DNA of 64,000 nt from Apostichopus japonicus (GCF_037975245.1 NC_092562.1:15680521-15744520); one strand, 5' to 3'. Shown: positions 10,674 to 22,776, counted from the first letter of the stretch. Program-made: numbers and translations. Notes: generated by a model not told the origin, from the letters alone.

Positions 10674-10805
10674 ATTCTAGTCGAAGAAGACGAACTAGAA
10701 CATAACACTGCAGATATCGTTGTCACAGATCCAGCACCGCCTTATCCAACTCTACAGCCACAAAACGGTATCCATCTTAATAATGTTAACAAACCCGAAA
10801 GCTGA
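10674..10805 (+). CDS. Last coding exon, cytoplasmic tail of the same membrane protein
   Basis: The acceptor TGATTTCGTCCACAG precedes 10674, and the exon reads 43 residues in phase 0 to a TGA at 10803-10805. The tail begins acidic (ILVEEDELEH) and contains PAPPYPTL. YPTL fits the YxxΦ sorting signal recognised by AP adaptors. The P-x-P-P-Y stretch is close to, but is not, a PPxY WW-domain ligand. The end, from NGIHLNN to KPES, is polar. The matching phase with the 9905 exon and the absence of stops across both support a real gene. No function is proposed beyond a membrane adaptor or trafficking role, which is an inference. Confidence 0.72.
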   Translation: MLVEEDELEHNTADIVVTDPAPPYPTLQPQNGIHLNNVNKPES

Positions 10806-11356
10806 CCAAACATGGCGCCACCGAAATTGCCTGAGATTGCCTTATAATAACACTGTACATATGACGTCTGCTTAAGTGACTAGATGTGCGATAATTGACA
10901 CCTCGCGATCAAACCGTTGCAAAGACTTCTACGTGTCTGTATATTGAAAACCTGGGTAAGAAAGTATCTGCACAATTTTCCTACACTGTCTATAGTATTA
11001 ATGTAACAGTCAGTGAATGTGCTCAAAATATTCCATTTTTTCTACATTCATAATAACAGAGCAACCATCTCATGTTAAGTACATTAGTGTTACGTCACAG
11101 ACCACCGCCTTTAAAATAAGGTGAATTCAACCAATCGGTGCGTATTATGAAGAACTTATTTCGTTTTTAATTAATGTAGGCTACCCTGCTTTTTCAGAAA
11201 TTGTTGTATTCAAAGAGCAAACTAAATATTTGTTTTTTAAATTGAATTCGAACGAGTCCCTCCATATATGTTTGTGGCAATGCAGTTATACGAGCAATGT
11301 GATTGCTGTAGGTACCAGTCTGTCCCTGTGTCTACAGCTATATAACCTTGCGTGTA

Positions 11357-11388
11357 ACCAGGGAGTTGTTATGGAACAACACCTTGGT
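11357..11388. repeat. Near-palindromic hairpin, motif copy 1
   Basis: ACCAGGGAGTTGTT and AACAACACCTTGGT form 14-base arms with 12 matches around ATGG. It resembles the hairpins at 22777 and 31947. It lies in the likely 3' UTR of the membrane-protein gene. Confidence 0.6.
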
Positions 11389-11678
11389 GTAACCAACGAC
11401 CACGACATAGCATAATTTGACACTACCCAATGACATGAAGGGGTTTCACGAAACTATTATCGCAGGTAAAACACAAACATGAATTGTTTTCTGTTTACTT
11501 TACCTACCTTTTCTTGTCTGAAGGTGTTAAACTCTCCTCATAACATTTAGGTCTTTCACGATCTCAAAACAACCAGAATGTCGCAAACAGTACTACTACA
11601 TGAAAGGAAGTGGTAATAATAAAAATCATGAATGTTGAAGCCGGCTATAGGAAAAGCGAGAAGCATATAATATGTAAG

Positions 11679-11684
11679 AATAAA
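11679..11684 (+). terminator. Candidate polyadenylation signal
   Basis: AATAAA about 870 bases after the stop codon at 10805, followed by T/G-rich sequence (TATTTTTGTACG). A second AATAAA lies at 11874-11879. Either could end the membrane-protein transcript. Confidence 0.35.
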
Positions 11685-12239
11685 CCGATATATTTTTGTA
11701 CGTCTGAATTTTCGAATGTTGTGCCTTGTATTTTCAAATCTATTTAATCACGCGTAAATTAATTAACTGATCAATCAAGCAATGCAATGAATACTTATGG
11801 AGTATCGTTGTCGATTTCCACAAGTTTCCAAACGACTGGAGAGATTAGTTTAATATTTCACTGATGTATAAACAATAAAACAACTTTCATCGATAGTGAT
11901 AGCTGTATTGCGACATAATGTCTTACACGTAGAGGAATTACAATGAATCAAAGTCGCGTATATCTATCTCATATACTGCTATCGATTATGAGAGTTCCAA
12001 GTTTAGCAGAATCTCTACAACAAGAGGGTTATAGGAAAACTAGACAAATTTCAAGGAATCACAAACCCAATGTCATGTGATTGTGCTATGTGATATAAAC
12101 AACTGATAAGAGAAATCTTATCACGACTTGGTCAAGTCTAAATATGACATCATAGAGCATAGATAAAGGTTTTCAATTGAAATGTCCTACCGTGCACTAT
12201 GATAGCTGGTGGTGGTTTTGGCCTCCCATGAATGGCTAG

Positions 12240-12430
12240 ACAAGTGTAAATTTACCCGTCACGACCGTTAACATTCTTGAGCTAGAAGAGGTGAAAGTTT
12301 AGCATAGTCCTTCCCAACCCTTCCCAACCCTCGTGTCAGCTACATTTGCGTAATTTCGCCATCGAATGTTTTAAAATGTCTTAAATCCCTTTCATTTCTC
12401 CTGGTTTTTAAGACACATGTAGTTTACTTC
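12240..12430 (+). repeat. Diverged dispersed repeat, copy 1
   Basis: It shares an ordered series of blocks with 23255-23415: ACCGT, then GAAGAGGT, TTAGCATA, AAAATGTCTTAAATC and GTAGTTTA. The divergence points to an old family of unknown class. Confidence 0.55.
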
Positions 12431-12829
12431 GTACTCTTCTACGTTCATGAATAAAACAATAATAATGATACCTATTAACATGAAAACAATGTCTCCTCGT
12501 TAGATCTGATTAGGTAATTTTCGCCGTAAACCATTTGTGCGCATGCGTACTTTAATTGCTATACGGTATACCTGCAAACTCAGGAGGTTTGATGCCGATA
12601 TTGAGTTGGGCTGATGACGTCACTAAATTATCTCTTGAAGAAGAAAAAATAGAAATATATAATAAAGTAAATACTGAATAATTAACAAATACCAAAGTTA
12701 ATATTGGTTAACTATTTTTTCATCTCTTTTGTAGATATTTTCGCAAATATATTTAAAACATATTGAATGTTAAACTGAACATATATATATCATTTATAAC
12801 TTAAAATAATAAATTCATGGGTATGGTTA

Positions 12830-13005
12830 TAATTATTATTATTAGTAGTAGTAGTGGTTGTAGTAGCAGTAGTAATATTAATAGTAGTAGTAATAGTAGT
12901 ATAGTAATAGTAGTAATAGTAGCAGTAGTAGCAGTTGTTGTAGTAGTAGTAGTAGTATCAGTAGCAGTAGTAGTATAGTAGTAGTTGTAGTCGTAGTAAT
13001 AGTAT
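12830..13005. repeat. Imperfect trinucleotide repeat (TAG/GTA/ATT)
   Basis: A run of AGTAGTAGT with TAA and GCA variants. The tyrosine/threonine-rich frame on the minus strand is a by-product. Confidence 0.95.
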
Positions 13006-13225
13006 TTTAACACGTACACATTTTGACGTAGAATTTATTTTAGGCCTATAGGTGACACAAATCCATCCATCATTAATAGTCTATGAAATAGAGATAATTG
13101 TGATGAACAACTTCCCCAGAGAGCTGAGAAAGATGTTATTCCTTTTGAGAGATGGCACAGATTTATTGTTCCTACACACACAAGGCAGAAGACTTGATCA
13201 AGTCTAAAATATGACATGATTGAGC

Positions 13226-15052
13226 CACATGTGCCTCATTTCCCCCCGTTGGACTTATCTTTATTTTTTCAATGTTTATTTTCTATGATGCCGATGAGTT
13301 TTGTAAACGCTGAATCTAACTACTGAAGCTCTTAAACATGACGTAATGATGACGTTGGTTTCAGTGTTAACACAGAGAAACATTTTACCTTGAAAATTAG
13401 AAAAGAAAATGTTTCAGATCTTTGTGACACCCATCATTGCTTTACAAAATGGCAGCCCTCAGGCACGACCTTTTAAACTAGGTTATCTCTCAAACGGAGC
13501 AAGATTTTCCTCAACTGTTTGAGGGGGGTGGGGGGGGGGCGTCGGGGTGTGGGGAGTTGTTCTTCACAGAGGTATCTGTGATATCAGCTAAATATGATGA
13601 TTGAAGTGTATCTTCTTTAAATTGTTTAAGCAAGATTATACAAGGAACGTATACCTATGAATTGATAGAAACATTAAGGTCCAGTCAAAATGCCCAACAA
13701 ATGTTCTTGTAACTACGCTAGGTAGCTTTGACCAGAAAATGATGTGTTAAGAAGTATTGTTTTAACAATTTGAAGGATTCCTCGCATTGCAATAAGTGAA
13801 CAATTAATCAGTTTGTTGAAAATACAGCAGTTGGTACATTTTTCCGGTTTACAAATGCTACGTTTTCCCTGCGAAAGGTGAATTGTTTACTTCCTTTTGA
13901 AGCTAAGTGGATGGTGACGTCATCTCATTAGTGCAGGTTTATACTGTACATTAGTCTATTGTTTCAATAATTGTTATATCTCAACCAGATTATTTTATAT
14001 TGCAACAGTGCACCCTTGGACGACAAACAACACAATATATATTGTCAAAATGTCGTACAGTTGTTTTGAGTTTGCGTTTCTATAACGACGAGCTGACATA
14101 ATGCTTGTGTGCTAAACTAAGCAGTCCAGTCGCTCTGATTGATGTGTCTCTGTTGTTTAGAGGGTCATTTCTGAAAACTTAATTGTGGTGTGGAAATAAA
14201 AGGTGGACTGGTCCTTACGATCTGCTACATATCACCAGTAATTGTGTGCCTCTGTGAAAATGAAATGAAATGCTTTTAGTTAAGAAGGGGTCGTATTATG
14301 CCCTCCAACCCCTCCCTCGGGTGCGCCTGTATACCAGTGGAGTATTGACTGGAGAAAACTAAAGTTGACCAACAGATGGGGGACTATTGCAGTCTTATTG
14401 TTAAATTTTCGCCCGAAAATTTTCATTTTTTTTTCTTAGTGTGTCGTTATTTTCCAGATTGTCGTACGCCAACTCTTGTATATGATTATCAATGTAACAC
14501 TTCTTTATAATTGACATGATGATAGACCTGCTACTATATTTTATCATACGGAAAAAGGAGAGAATTATGAGATAACAATTAACAAGTCGGAAAACGTGTT
14601 TTCTGTTTTTATTCCGTGGGTCTCATTTAAGATGCAAAAGATGAAAAGTAAAGGATCCTGGATTTCAGTTCTTAATTGTAGTAAGTTGTGGAAATTGAGA
14701 AACAAATATGAAACGAAGTTATTTTTCCATTTCTAACCCGTATAAACATTGTACTCCGTCATACAGTACATTTTCAGGTAACTTATGTGCCCAACCAACA
14801 CAGTCCTCACACTTACTCGCCGCTCCCCATCCACCCCCCCAACCATACCCCACCATCCTCATAGGCTTATACTGCTATCGAGTTAAAGTAGAAATATTGC
14901 GCTTACCAAAATAGCGCGTACACAAAACAACGTACAAAACGGGAAATGTAATCGTTTTCGGTTAGGTTACTTTATACACATGCGCATGATATTAAAGGCA
15001 GTTTACATATTTACCACTTGCAATGTGTGCGAAAACGCTACAATTAAGGCCT
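13226..15052. other. Intergenic, nothing recognised
   Basis: AT-rich unique-looking sequence with a poly-G run near 13527-13539. No ORF, RNA gene or transposon end that I can support. Confidence 0.5.
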
Positions 15053-15099
15053 CATGGGCGTAGGGGGCTGGGGACTGCAGCCCCCCCCCCCCAGCCGTA

Positions 15100-15402
15100 T
15101 TTTTTGGTGAAAATTCGGGCAATATTCTGAGAATTTTTCGGGCACCTACTGGAAGAAGAATAATTTGCAGTGTGTTCTTCATTTTTTTTTTGGTGAAACT
15201 TCGGCAATATGCTGAGAATTTTTCGGGCATCTACTGAAAGAATAATAATTTGCAAGGGTTTTTCAAGTTTTTTGGTGAAAATTCGGGCAATATGCCGAGA
15301 ATTTTTTCGGGCACCTACTGAAAGAATAATTATTTGCAGTGTGTTTTTCAAGTTTTTTGGTGAAAATTTGGGCAATATGCTGATAATTTTTCGGGCACCT
15401 AC
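15100..15402 (+). repeat. Tandem repeat, about 84-bp unit, four copies
   Basis: Units begin TTTTTGGTGAAAATTCGGGC, with the TGGTGA core at 15105, 15191, 15273 and 15358 (spacings 86, 82, 85). The fourth unit is cut by the hAT MITE at 15403 and resumes at 15796 with GCACCTACTGAAAGAA. Frames across it are repeat products. Confidence 0.9.
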
Positions 15403-15795
15403 CAGTGGCGGAGCGTCCATACAGTCAGAGAGGGCGGATGCCCCCTGACGGACTCAAATGGACTGCTTCTGCCCTTTTCAGCTTTTTACCACTTTTTTAC
15501 TTATTCGCGATTATTGACTTTTTTGATTGCGCTCTCAAATACATATTGACATTTCTAACATTTTGTTGGGTGCAATTTTCTGACAAATGGCGATGACACC
15601 TATTTATTCTTTGTTTATCTGCAAATTAGCAAGGCCCGGAAAGGGTCATTTCCGGCGATCTAGGGAGTATCTTTACTCGAAAAAATGTCTGTACGCTCCG
15701 CGCCAACCTGTGGTGGCGCTCCGCTTAGATAGTGTCGAAAGCGCCCCTACAGACCATTCTCTCCCCCCTGACCAATACCCCTAGCTCCGCCACTG
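15403..15795 (+). mobile_element. hAT-type MITE, copy 2 (393 bp)
   Basis: Ends CAGTGGCGGAGC and GCTCCGCCACTG, with a perfect 8-bp duplication GCACCTAC at 15395-15402 and 15796-15803. It is inserted in the fourth unit of the 84-bp tandem array, so it is younger than the array. The poly-C tract here is only about 5 bases. Confidence 0.96.
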
Positions 15796-16786
15796 GCACC
15801 TACTGAAAGAAGAAGAATTTGCAATGTATTTTGCAATGGTTAAATATATATTATTATTATCATTATTGTTGTAACGACTTCCCCAATAATTCTAACCAAT
15901 ATGGAAGGGTAATAACACGGAAAATGATTTTATGTTATTGGCATGTGATGTAATAACAGAAGAATACCTGTATGATATGCACATTGGCATGTGGAACGCG
16001 CGCGGAGCGCGCGAAAAATTTTGGTTATATTTGTCGGGCAAGTCGTTACAGCCCCCCCCCCCAAAAAAAATCAAATGAGCGGCTCCTACGCCTATGCTTT
16101 AAGGGCGGTATGTCATAGTCGACTCCTCTGACGTGCATCATTACCACGAAGAACGCTTTTGAATATATGAGAACTTTCCAAATTACGAGATGAAATGTAT
16201 ACAATTAAAAGAGACCTTAACTAATTTATGGAAAATAATGTTTCCCACGTGTCGAAACCAATAGAGTTCTTGTTCATATTTACCCTAAATTTATACAATA
16301 ACTAATAACGAATCTATACAATGACAGTTATATAGAATATTTTTTAAATGCATATTTATAACTTTGAATCTATCACTAATAAGAAAACCAAGATAAAGAC
16401 AATTCAGTATTTCCTTCACGCCGGAGTCCGCGATATCCTTACAACTTTAGAAGATTCTTCTACTTCCACCCAAGACGGAGCCTGGGGAGCAAAAACAACT
16501 TAACCGATCCACTCTGTACCCCCTGTCAGTCCCCTTACATCGAGACTGTAACGTATATGTGATCATGATGTTACCACGTTAGAAGAAACGATTCAGAACC
16601 AATGGTTTGAAACGTTTCCTGCTGACAATGTTGAGCAAATTGAACACACTGTTCTTTTAGCACGTTCGTATAGCACACTCCCCTACCCCCACCCCTCCTA
16701 CCCCCCCCCCCCCCACACACACCCCTCTCTATTTGTGAGAATAATAAGGGTGGTCCGAATCTACATGGAAATGCTTACCAACTTCT

Positions 16787-17383
16787 TCACTCAAAGTATA
16801 CGGCATGTACTGCACCAACAGCAAAAAGAGTTTTATTTGTGTAACATGAGGTGGCAAAACTATCCGTGCTGGTGTCCCATACCGCCCTGCTCACCATTTG
16901 GATACTCTGTCCTTGGTTAGCGCCAATGTACACGTGGGTTACAAGCTTATACCGCGGTAGTTGGAATTCCTTCACTCTCTGTTTAATCTCGTCGGATATT
17001 CGTTGTGCAAATATAGCGCAGGTTCGCGGTTCATACCGTGCACCGTGTAGACTCGTCTCCAGGACACTTCTGATGATCACCTCTACTGGCCCGGGGTTAA
17101 ACTTACATCCTTCATCCGGTAGCATCTTGTACGTATTTTCGAATTTATTTGACGGTTTACTCTGCGGTGTATCGACAGCGCTTCGGAGGTTTCTATGGGA
17201 ACCGCCTATCAGCGATATGCTGTAACCACGCGATAAACGTCTCCATCTCTCGGCACCGGTAGATGAACTAAGCGAGCTCCTACGAGAAGCGACGGATTGT
17301 TTCCTTTTGATCCGTGGGTGTGTAGTCGACGTACTGTCCTGTTTGTTGAACTGTTCCAAGTTACTAACGCTCAGCGCTGCCAT
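16787..17383 (-). CDS. Tctex1 domain-containing dynein light chain (DYNLT4/5-like)
   Basis: An intact single-exon frame of 198 codons with an ATG at 17383 and a TGA at 16787-16789. Residues 1-80 are polar and Ser/Arg-rich with RRSS and RRLS, possible basophilic kinase sites. Residues about 82-198 form a Tctex1 domain: NTYKMLPDEGCKFNPG, then EVIIRSVLET, the conserved IKQRVKEFQLPRYKLVTHVYIG, WDTSTDSFATSCYTNKTLFA and the family's typical C-terminal VYFE. The family binds dynein intermediate chain or works in cilia and flagella (TCTEX1D/DYNLT proteins). The long N-terminal extension is like DYNLT4/DYNLT5 rather than the short DYNLT1/3. Which orthologue it is cannot be decided by eye. The absence of introns may be original, as in human DYNLT4, or reflect retroposition. 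No poly-A tail was seen downstream. Confidence 0.9.
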   Translation of the reverse strand: MAALSVSNLEQFNKQDSTSTTHPRIKRKQSVASRRSSLSSSTGAERWRRLSRGYSISLIGGSHRNLRSAVDTPQSKPSNKFENTYKMLPDEGCKFNPGPVEVIIRSVLETSLHGARYEPRTCAIFAQRISDEIKQRVKEFQLPRYKLVTHVYIGANQGQSIQMVSRAVWDTSTDSFATSCYTNKTLFAVGAVHAVYFE

Positions 17384-19515
17384 TTTTATGTTTATTGAAG
17401 GCGATTTGAGAAGATTTGATCGGTCGTCGTGTCTTCGTCTGCTTCAGTATTTGTACGTTAACTCCTGCACTTGGGCTCTACAGCTATTGAAAAGACGAGA
17501 AAGGAAAATAATGTAGTTTTCATTATTACAATATAGTTTCATAACATCAATACCATATGACTGAGAAAGTATCTTTGCAACGACAATTCATATAAAAATG
17601 GAGTAAAATATAGTATCGTAAGATTACGGACGCAATTTCATCTCGGTATGTTGCCGGATGAAATTATAATAAGCTGTAAGTCTGGTGAGCTGACGGTCAA
17701 GGTGGGAAGAAAATATTGCAGATCCGGGGTTCTCAATTAATGTTCTACGAGGTTGCAGAGAGAGAGCTTGATAAGAGCAAATGGCCATGCGATGATGAGA
17801 ATCAAATTATCACTCTATATACCTAGATTGAGCGTGTATATGGTAAGCCGGTAGGATGGCCAATCCTAAGGCCTATACTTAATATGGTCCACATATCCGA
17901 CAAATACAAGATTGTCCGGCGATTCTGTTTATATCACGGGCCGGATAGAAAGGTCGTATTTGGACCGCGGGTCGCCGACTGAGGAACCCACGATTGTTGA
18001 TCATACCTGCCATACACCTCAACAAAAGATTTATATGAATGATGCGTGCCCGTATGTAACTATGGGGATACAATTATGTGCATAAATTAACACATTTATC
18101 AGATTTGTTTGTCATAAATCACATTTTATTGACAATTTTCGGCAGATGGTGAACACATCCTGAAAGACATTTTGACCTTCATGTATCGTCAAACTGTTAC
18201 CTACTGGTGAATGTGACCTTCCACGTACACTAAAGTATGCAGGGTGCCAACAGAAATGCCACTACCGATAAAACACCGCCCAAATGGCTTTTCTTTTGTA
18301 GTTTTGTACCTTATACAGTACAGTACAGATCGTCTATTGACAAACCACAGAGAGAGAGCGGGCGGAAAAGAATCCACTTCACTTTACTTATCCACGTTAC
18401 ATTATACGACCTATATGTTTAATGTGTTGTTGACGCCAATGGAATATTTCTCCGATCAAAAGAATACCCTCTCCTTTTAGAACGGTGACAGTTCTTTGGT
18501 CCCCTTATCCACCGCTTCGCTTGTCAAAATCTTTTGGAGACGTGCTTTGTCATAACCTGAATTATCCATCCTAACAAGTTTCGCTACGAGGGAAAGTATA
18601 TGGGGGTTATCTAGTGCTGTCCCCTAAGACGTTATTAAGCTTTTTGCCTCGAAGTGAATGATTCGCTTTAAAAAAAGGGGGGGGGGGGGCGTTGTAGAGA
18701 TTTTTGCACTCGTTTTTTCTTCGGAGATCCATATAGTTGTTATATTTTAATTAAACAATGAAAAAGTGGTTGCCAAATTCACTCTTATCTATTAAAACAC
18801 AATAATATTTTGGGTATTAAGCTAAAACTGAATTTGCTAAATCTGTTATGTATAGTACTACCTCATATGGCAAAAATACAATTACATACAGAGGCGAAAT
18901 AAGAGTTTGATGGGATTTTTTTTATATTATCAATATTAATAATAATGAGTATTTGCTTCTTCTTTTGTATTAAGTTGAATTGACAAACGTATACAAAATG
19001 TGCTATCTTTTTGTATTTGTGTTACGTGCAACTTATCCAATTAACTGCCTAAGCCCATTAATTGTCAATTTACTCCCTAAGCCAATTAACTCACAAGTTC
19101 AGACGGTACGGTTAGTCCGGGTAACCGATTCGGTTGCAGCAGCTCTGAAGTGATCCATCCAAATATTCCATTATCAAATGTTATGTTGATTATATATCAC
19201 CGTATGCCAACAAAATAAATTCCCCTCTGAATGTCAATAACACCATTCATCTAATGATATTGTGTATAACTCACATTTATATTGAAGTGTATACAGCTAG
19301 GTGATGTCTATAGGACCTGCTCCTCAATGTATGCATTCAGTGGATCGCGAACACCTACAATATGAAACACTGTTGTTGCGTATACACAAGCCAATTAACC
19401 GAGACCAAAATCAACTTCCGAGAAAAAGTCTCATTGGATCGATAACTTTATCTTATAACAATGTTAAACCTTGCAAAAACTTGGCCAATGACTACATACC
19501 TACATGCTTGGTCTT
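17384..19515. other. Upstream region of the Tctex1 gene, nothing else recognised
   Basis: Contains the promoter side of the minus-strand gene, a poly-G run near 18679 and AT-rich sequence. No TATA box or further gene can be supported. Confidence 0.45.
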
Positions 19516-19519
19516 TTAA

Positions 19520-19930
19520 GGCCCGGTCACACTACAGCGATATTTTATCGGAATACGGTCCGATTTTTCCGATTTTAGGCCGAAGAGTGAGGTTTGTGGT
19601 AGTGAATGTAATGAATGTAATGAACGCAGTGGAATATTCGAATACCTACTCCAAATCCGAGGGGTTCTGGAACGGACTACATTCTGAAGTGACGTCACAT
19701 CGAAAAACGATAAAAATCGTAAGAGAAATCGGATAGCTATCCGATAAAAGGAAACAGAGTCAATATCAAAAGTTAGGAGAGGGCTATTCCACATCGGAAT
19801 GGCTCAACAGATAGCAAATCAGGTCCTTTATCACTGTGGCTAGAAGACCCGAACGAAAAACTGGCAGTTTCAATTCCTCCGGGAAAATCGGATATATTCC
19901 GATAAAAAATCAGTATAGTGTGACCGGGCC
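19520..19930. mobile_element. TTAA-flanked MITE with GGCCCGGTCACACTA ends (411 bp)
   Basis: The left end GGCCCGGTCACACTA and right end TAGTGTGACCGGGCC are perfect inverted repeats. TTAA flanks both sides (19516-19519 and 19931-19934). Subterminal GATATTTTATCGGAAT and ATTCCGATAAAAAATC are also inverted. TTAA duplication is typical of piggyBac and Kolobok. Frames inside are shadows of the repeat. Confidence 0.93.
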
Positions 19931-20148
19931 TTAAGTATTCAAATCAATTTACCTTGAGTATAGTCAATGTTAAAATCATTATATCACGTAGGCTATAATA
20001 TCAGCCCAGTTTCTTTTGCGAGTTTCTTACAGTTGTACATGACGTATGGCCTAAGTGCAGCCACTTCCTCGTTACAGTGATCAATCTACATAACGAAGCC
20101 TATATATTCCAATCTGCCGAGTGGGTGTAGGTATAATAGCCATCTGAT

Positions 20149-20806
20149 CAAGGGCGGCGGAAGCACTTTTAATCTGGGGGGGGCACCGACATCAAAGGGC
20201 ACTTTGTAGAAATTCGATTGGACTGATGCAGCCTTTAAATTTAGTACCCTTTATAACTCTTATTGTATTATCTTATTTGTGTATACACATCACTCCATGA
20301 ACGCCCCCCCCCCCCCCTTCAAGGAAAATATGCATACTAGCACTGCAATATCCAATGTGCAAATTGGGAAACAAGGAACAAGTTTTCTTTTGAGACAAAA
20401 TGAGGTGAAATCATGCTAATTGCTAATGTAGGAATCTTCCGAATTAGAGTTTATTTCTTGTTAATATCTTAACCATTTTTTTCCATTCGAAATAGCTTTG
20501 AGTTTGACCCACAGAAATTCATTAAAAGTCAGGGGCGTAGCCAGGATTTGCAAAGTTGTATGCACGACTATCTGAGCGGAGCGCCACCATCAGTTGGAGC
20601 GGAGCGTACTAGAAATTTTTTGGTTTTACAACCCCCTCAGATGGCCGGAAACAGCCCTTCCCGAGTGTTCATTCTGGTTCCCTGGCCTCTTGCTAACTTG
20701 AGACACCTCAATTTTTATGTAGAAAAAGGGCACATTTTTAACCTGGGGAAAAATGGGGGGGCACGTGCCCCCTGTGCCCCCCCCCCCCCCGGTTCCACCG
20801 CCCTTG
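20149..20806. mobile_element. hAT-type element with CAAGGGCGGYGGAA ends (658 bp)
   Basis: Left CAAGGGCGGCGGAA and right TTCCACCGCCCTTG are inverted repeats. The 8-bp duplication CATCTGAT lies at 20141-20148 and 20807-20814. Inside, from 20531 (CAGGGGCGTAGCCAGG), is a piece of another element carrying the conserved module shared with the CAGTGGCGGAGC MITEs. Poly-C runs lie near 20307 and 20780. Confidence 0.88.
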
Positions 20807-21884
20807 CATCTGATTCACTAATGTGTGAGGTAGGAACTCCGGATTTCAGCGCAAAAAGTGTCAGAGCATTCCCGTGGATAAAATCTTTTGGACATTATAC
20901 CAAGCAATACATGAGTGAGTTCCGACTTCATCTATAAATGTGGAAAGATTTGTGAACATGCCGAAGGTAGATCAATCATTGTCCGTGACTGCTACTGAAT
21001 GATAGAATTAATCGACATTTAAAGTCCACCATGATTTCATTTGTAAGAGAGATAAATTTTCATTAATGATGTATAAAGGCGGAGATATTAAATATAATAC
21101 AAGATGTGCTAAAACTTTAAAATGAATAACTCACCTGACGTACAGTGTAAGTTACAAGCTGTCAGCCTATCACATGTACATGTATGATGTGACTGGTTAG
21201 GGTTGGCGTTTAAGTAAACAAATGCCTTACAGGCCCGATAAACCACAAGCCGATATTATTCTGAAACAGATTAAGGGATATGTATAGGCCTAACCTAACC
21301 AGTCCCCTCGACGGTTTGGAAATAATAGCCTATTTTAGAACCGGGAAAGGATGATAATCGACTCAGAGATGACACTTCGAATCAGTGACCGTACATCAAA
21401 ATATTAGTCACGTGGTCTATATATTGAGTTCAAGTTAACCCGTGGTAGTGATAGGGACACTGCTGGTCACAGATGCATCAGCTGGGAATATGAACTAAAA
21501 TTCTTCTAGATATGGCTGAATAAATACAGTTAAAGTGAATTAAGTTCCACCGATCGGAAGCAGGGCACATAATGGCGGAACCACTGACCTAATTCGGAGC
21601 CTGATGGGGGACCTAGGGTGATGCCACGGTCGGACATGGTAATAACATCCCCCAAGAAAAGTAACCCATAAAATATCCCCGCCCCCCCCCCCAATCAGCT
21701 CAACCCTATTCCCAACCCAGTTGTCGGGTTCTTCTTCACAGTAAGTTGCTTCTTACAAACATCTATACAAGTATTTTACATTGTCATTTCTCTGATTAAG
21801 ATTTCTTTGCCTATATCGGGTTCACGGTAACTAATCAATGAATCGAACTTACTACCCATACAGTGACAGCATATATATCCTGCC

Positions 21885-22287
21885 CGGTGGCGGAGAATCC
21901 GTACAGTCAGAGGGGCGGATGCACCCCCCCCCCCTGACGGACTCAAATGGACTGCTGGCGCCCTTTTCAACTTTTTACCACTTTTTACTTATTCGCGATT
22001 ATTGACTTTTTGATTGCGCTCTCAAATACCTATTGACATTTGTCACATTTTGTTGGTGTAATTTTCTGACAAAATGGCGATGACACCTATTTATTCTTCG
22101 TTTATCTGCAAATTAGCAAGGCCCGGAAAGGGTCATTTCCGGCGATCTAGAGAGTATCTTTACTCCAAAAAATTCGGTACGCTCCGCGCCAACTGTGGTG
22201 GCGCTCCGCTTAGATAGTGTCGAAAGCGTCTCTACAGACCATTCTCGCCCCCCCCCCCTTTGACCAATACCCCTAGCTCCGCCACTG
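21885..22287 (+). mobile_element. hAT-type MITE, copy 3 (403 bp)
   Basis: Ends CGGTGGCGGAG and GCTCCGCCACTG, with one change in the left terminus. The perfect 8-bp duplication is ATCCTGCC at 21877-21884 and 22288-22295. It is the longest copy, through longer C-runs at two sites. Confidence 0.95.
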
Positions 22288-22776
22288 ATCCTGCCTACGC
22301 TATTTTGAGAAGCCTCCCCTTCACCCCTTGTCATGTGTGATTCGACAATTAACTTACCCCGAGTCGAGAAAAATATTAACATTTCACTAATGCTAAATTT
22401 GCAATGTTGACATCATTTTATGCGATTTTTTATCACGCACGCGGAAAAGATAACTCTGTATGAGGTAAAGTCACACAAGATAGAGCATGCGCACGAAGAC
22501 CGAGAAACTTGATCATTGTCAACCCTAGTGCCGTTGTACAGTGAGGCTGCTGTGATTATGATGGTATATATAACGTCAAGTGAAGTATCCCTTTCTAAAT
22601 GTGATATATATTACATAAGTGATTATGGTGAAATGTTGCAAAAAGCGATGTGTACAGCCAACCTGGAAAAAAGCCCAGATACTTCTACACCAGGGAATTG
22701 TTCCAGCTCTACGATCTGACTTTTAAGTAACAAACTCCTTGAATGACAGTTGTATGTTTATATGTCTTTAACGCAC

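Larger units (their letters stand above)
12125..13225. repeat. Direct repeat pair (12125-12158 and 13191-13225)
   Basis: GACTTGGTCAAGTC then TAAATATGACATCAT at the first site matches GACTTGATCAAGTC then TAAAATATGACATGAT at the second, about 34 bases with few differences. The second copy holds a perfect 14-bp palindrome. Probably pieces of one old dispersed repeat. Confidence 0.55.
15053..16096 (+). mobile_element. DNA transposon with CATAGGCGTAGG-type ends, nested
   Basis: The left end CATGGGCGTAGG and the complement of the right end, CATAGGCGTAGG, form inverted termini, each followed by a G/C-run segment. TTAAGG occurs just outside both ends and may be the target duplication, although the borders are not exact. 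Inside are an 84-bp tandem array, the hAT MITE at 15403 and a GC palindrome (15997-16013). A relative lies at 33058-33730. No coding capacity. Confidence 0.6.

Noticed and set aside
12801-13019. Tyrosine/threonine/leucine-rich frame
   Set aside because: Product of the trinucleotide repeat.
15003-15448. Frames of up to 122 codons with repeated residues
   Set aside because: They run through the 84-bp tandem array and the MITE end; the repetition is of DNA, not of a protein domain.
16851-17225. 124-codon plus-strand frame
   Set aside because: It is the antisense shadow of the Tctex1 gene, which has the conserved domain on the other strand.
19461-19794. Frames of about 90 codons
   Set aside because: They lie in the TTAA MITE and read into its inverted ends.
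20548-20937. 129-codon plus-strand frame
   Set aside because: It crosses nested transposon sequence and leaves the element; no domain seen.
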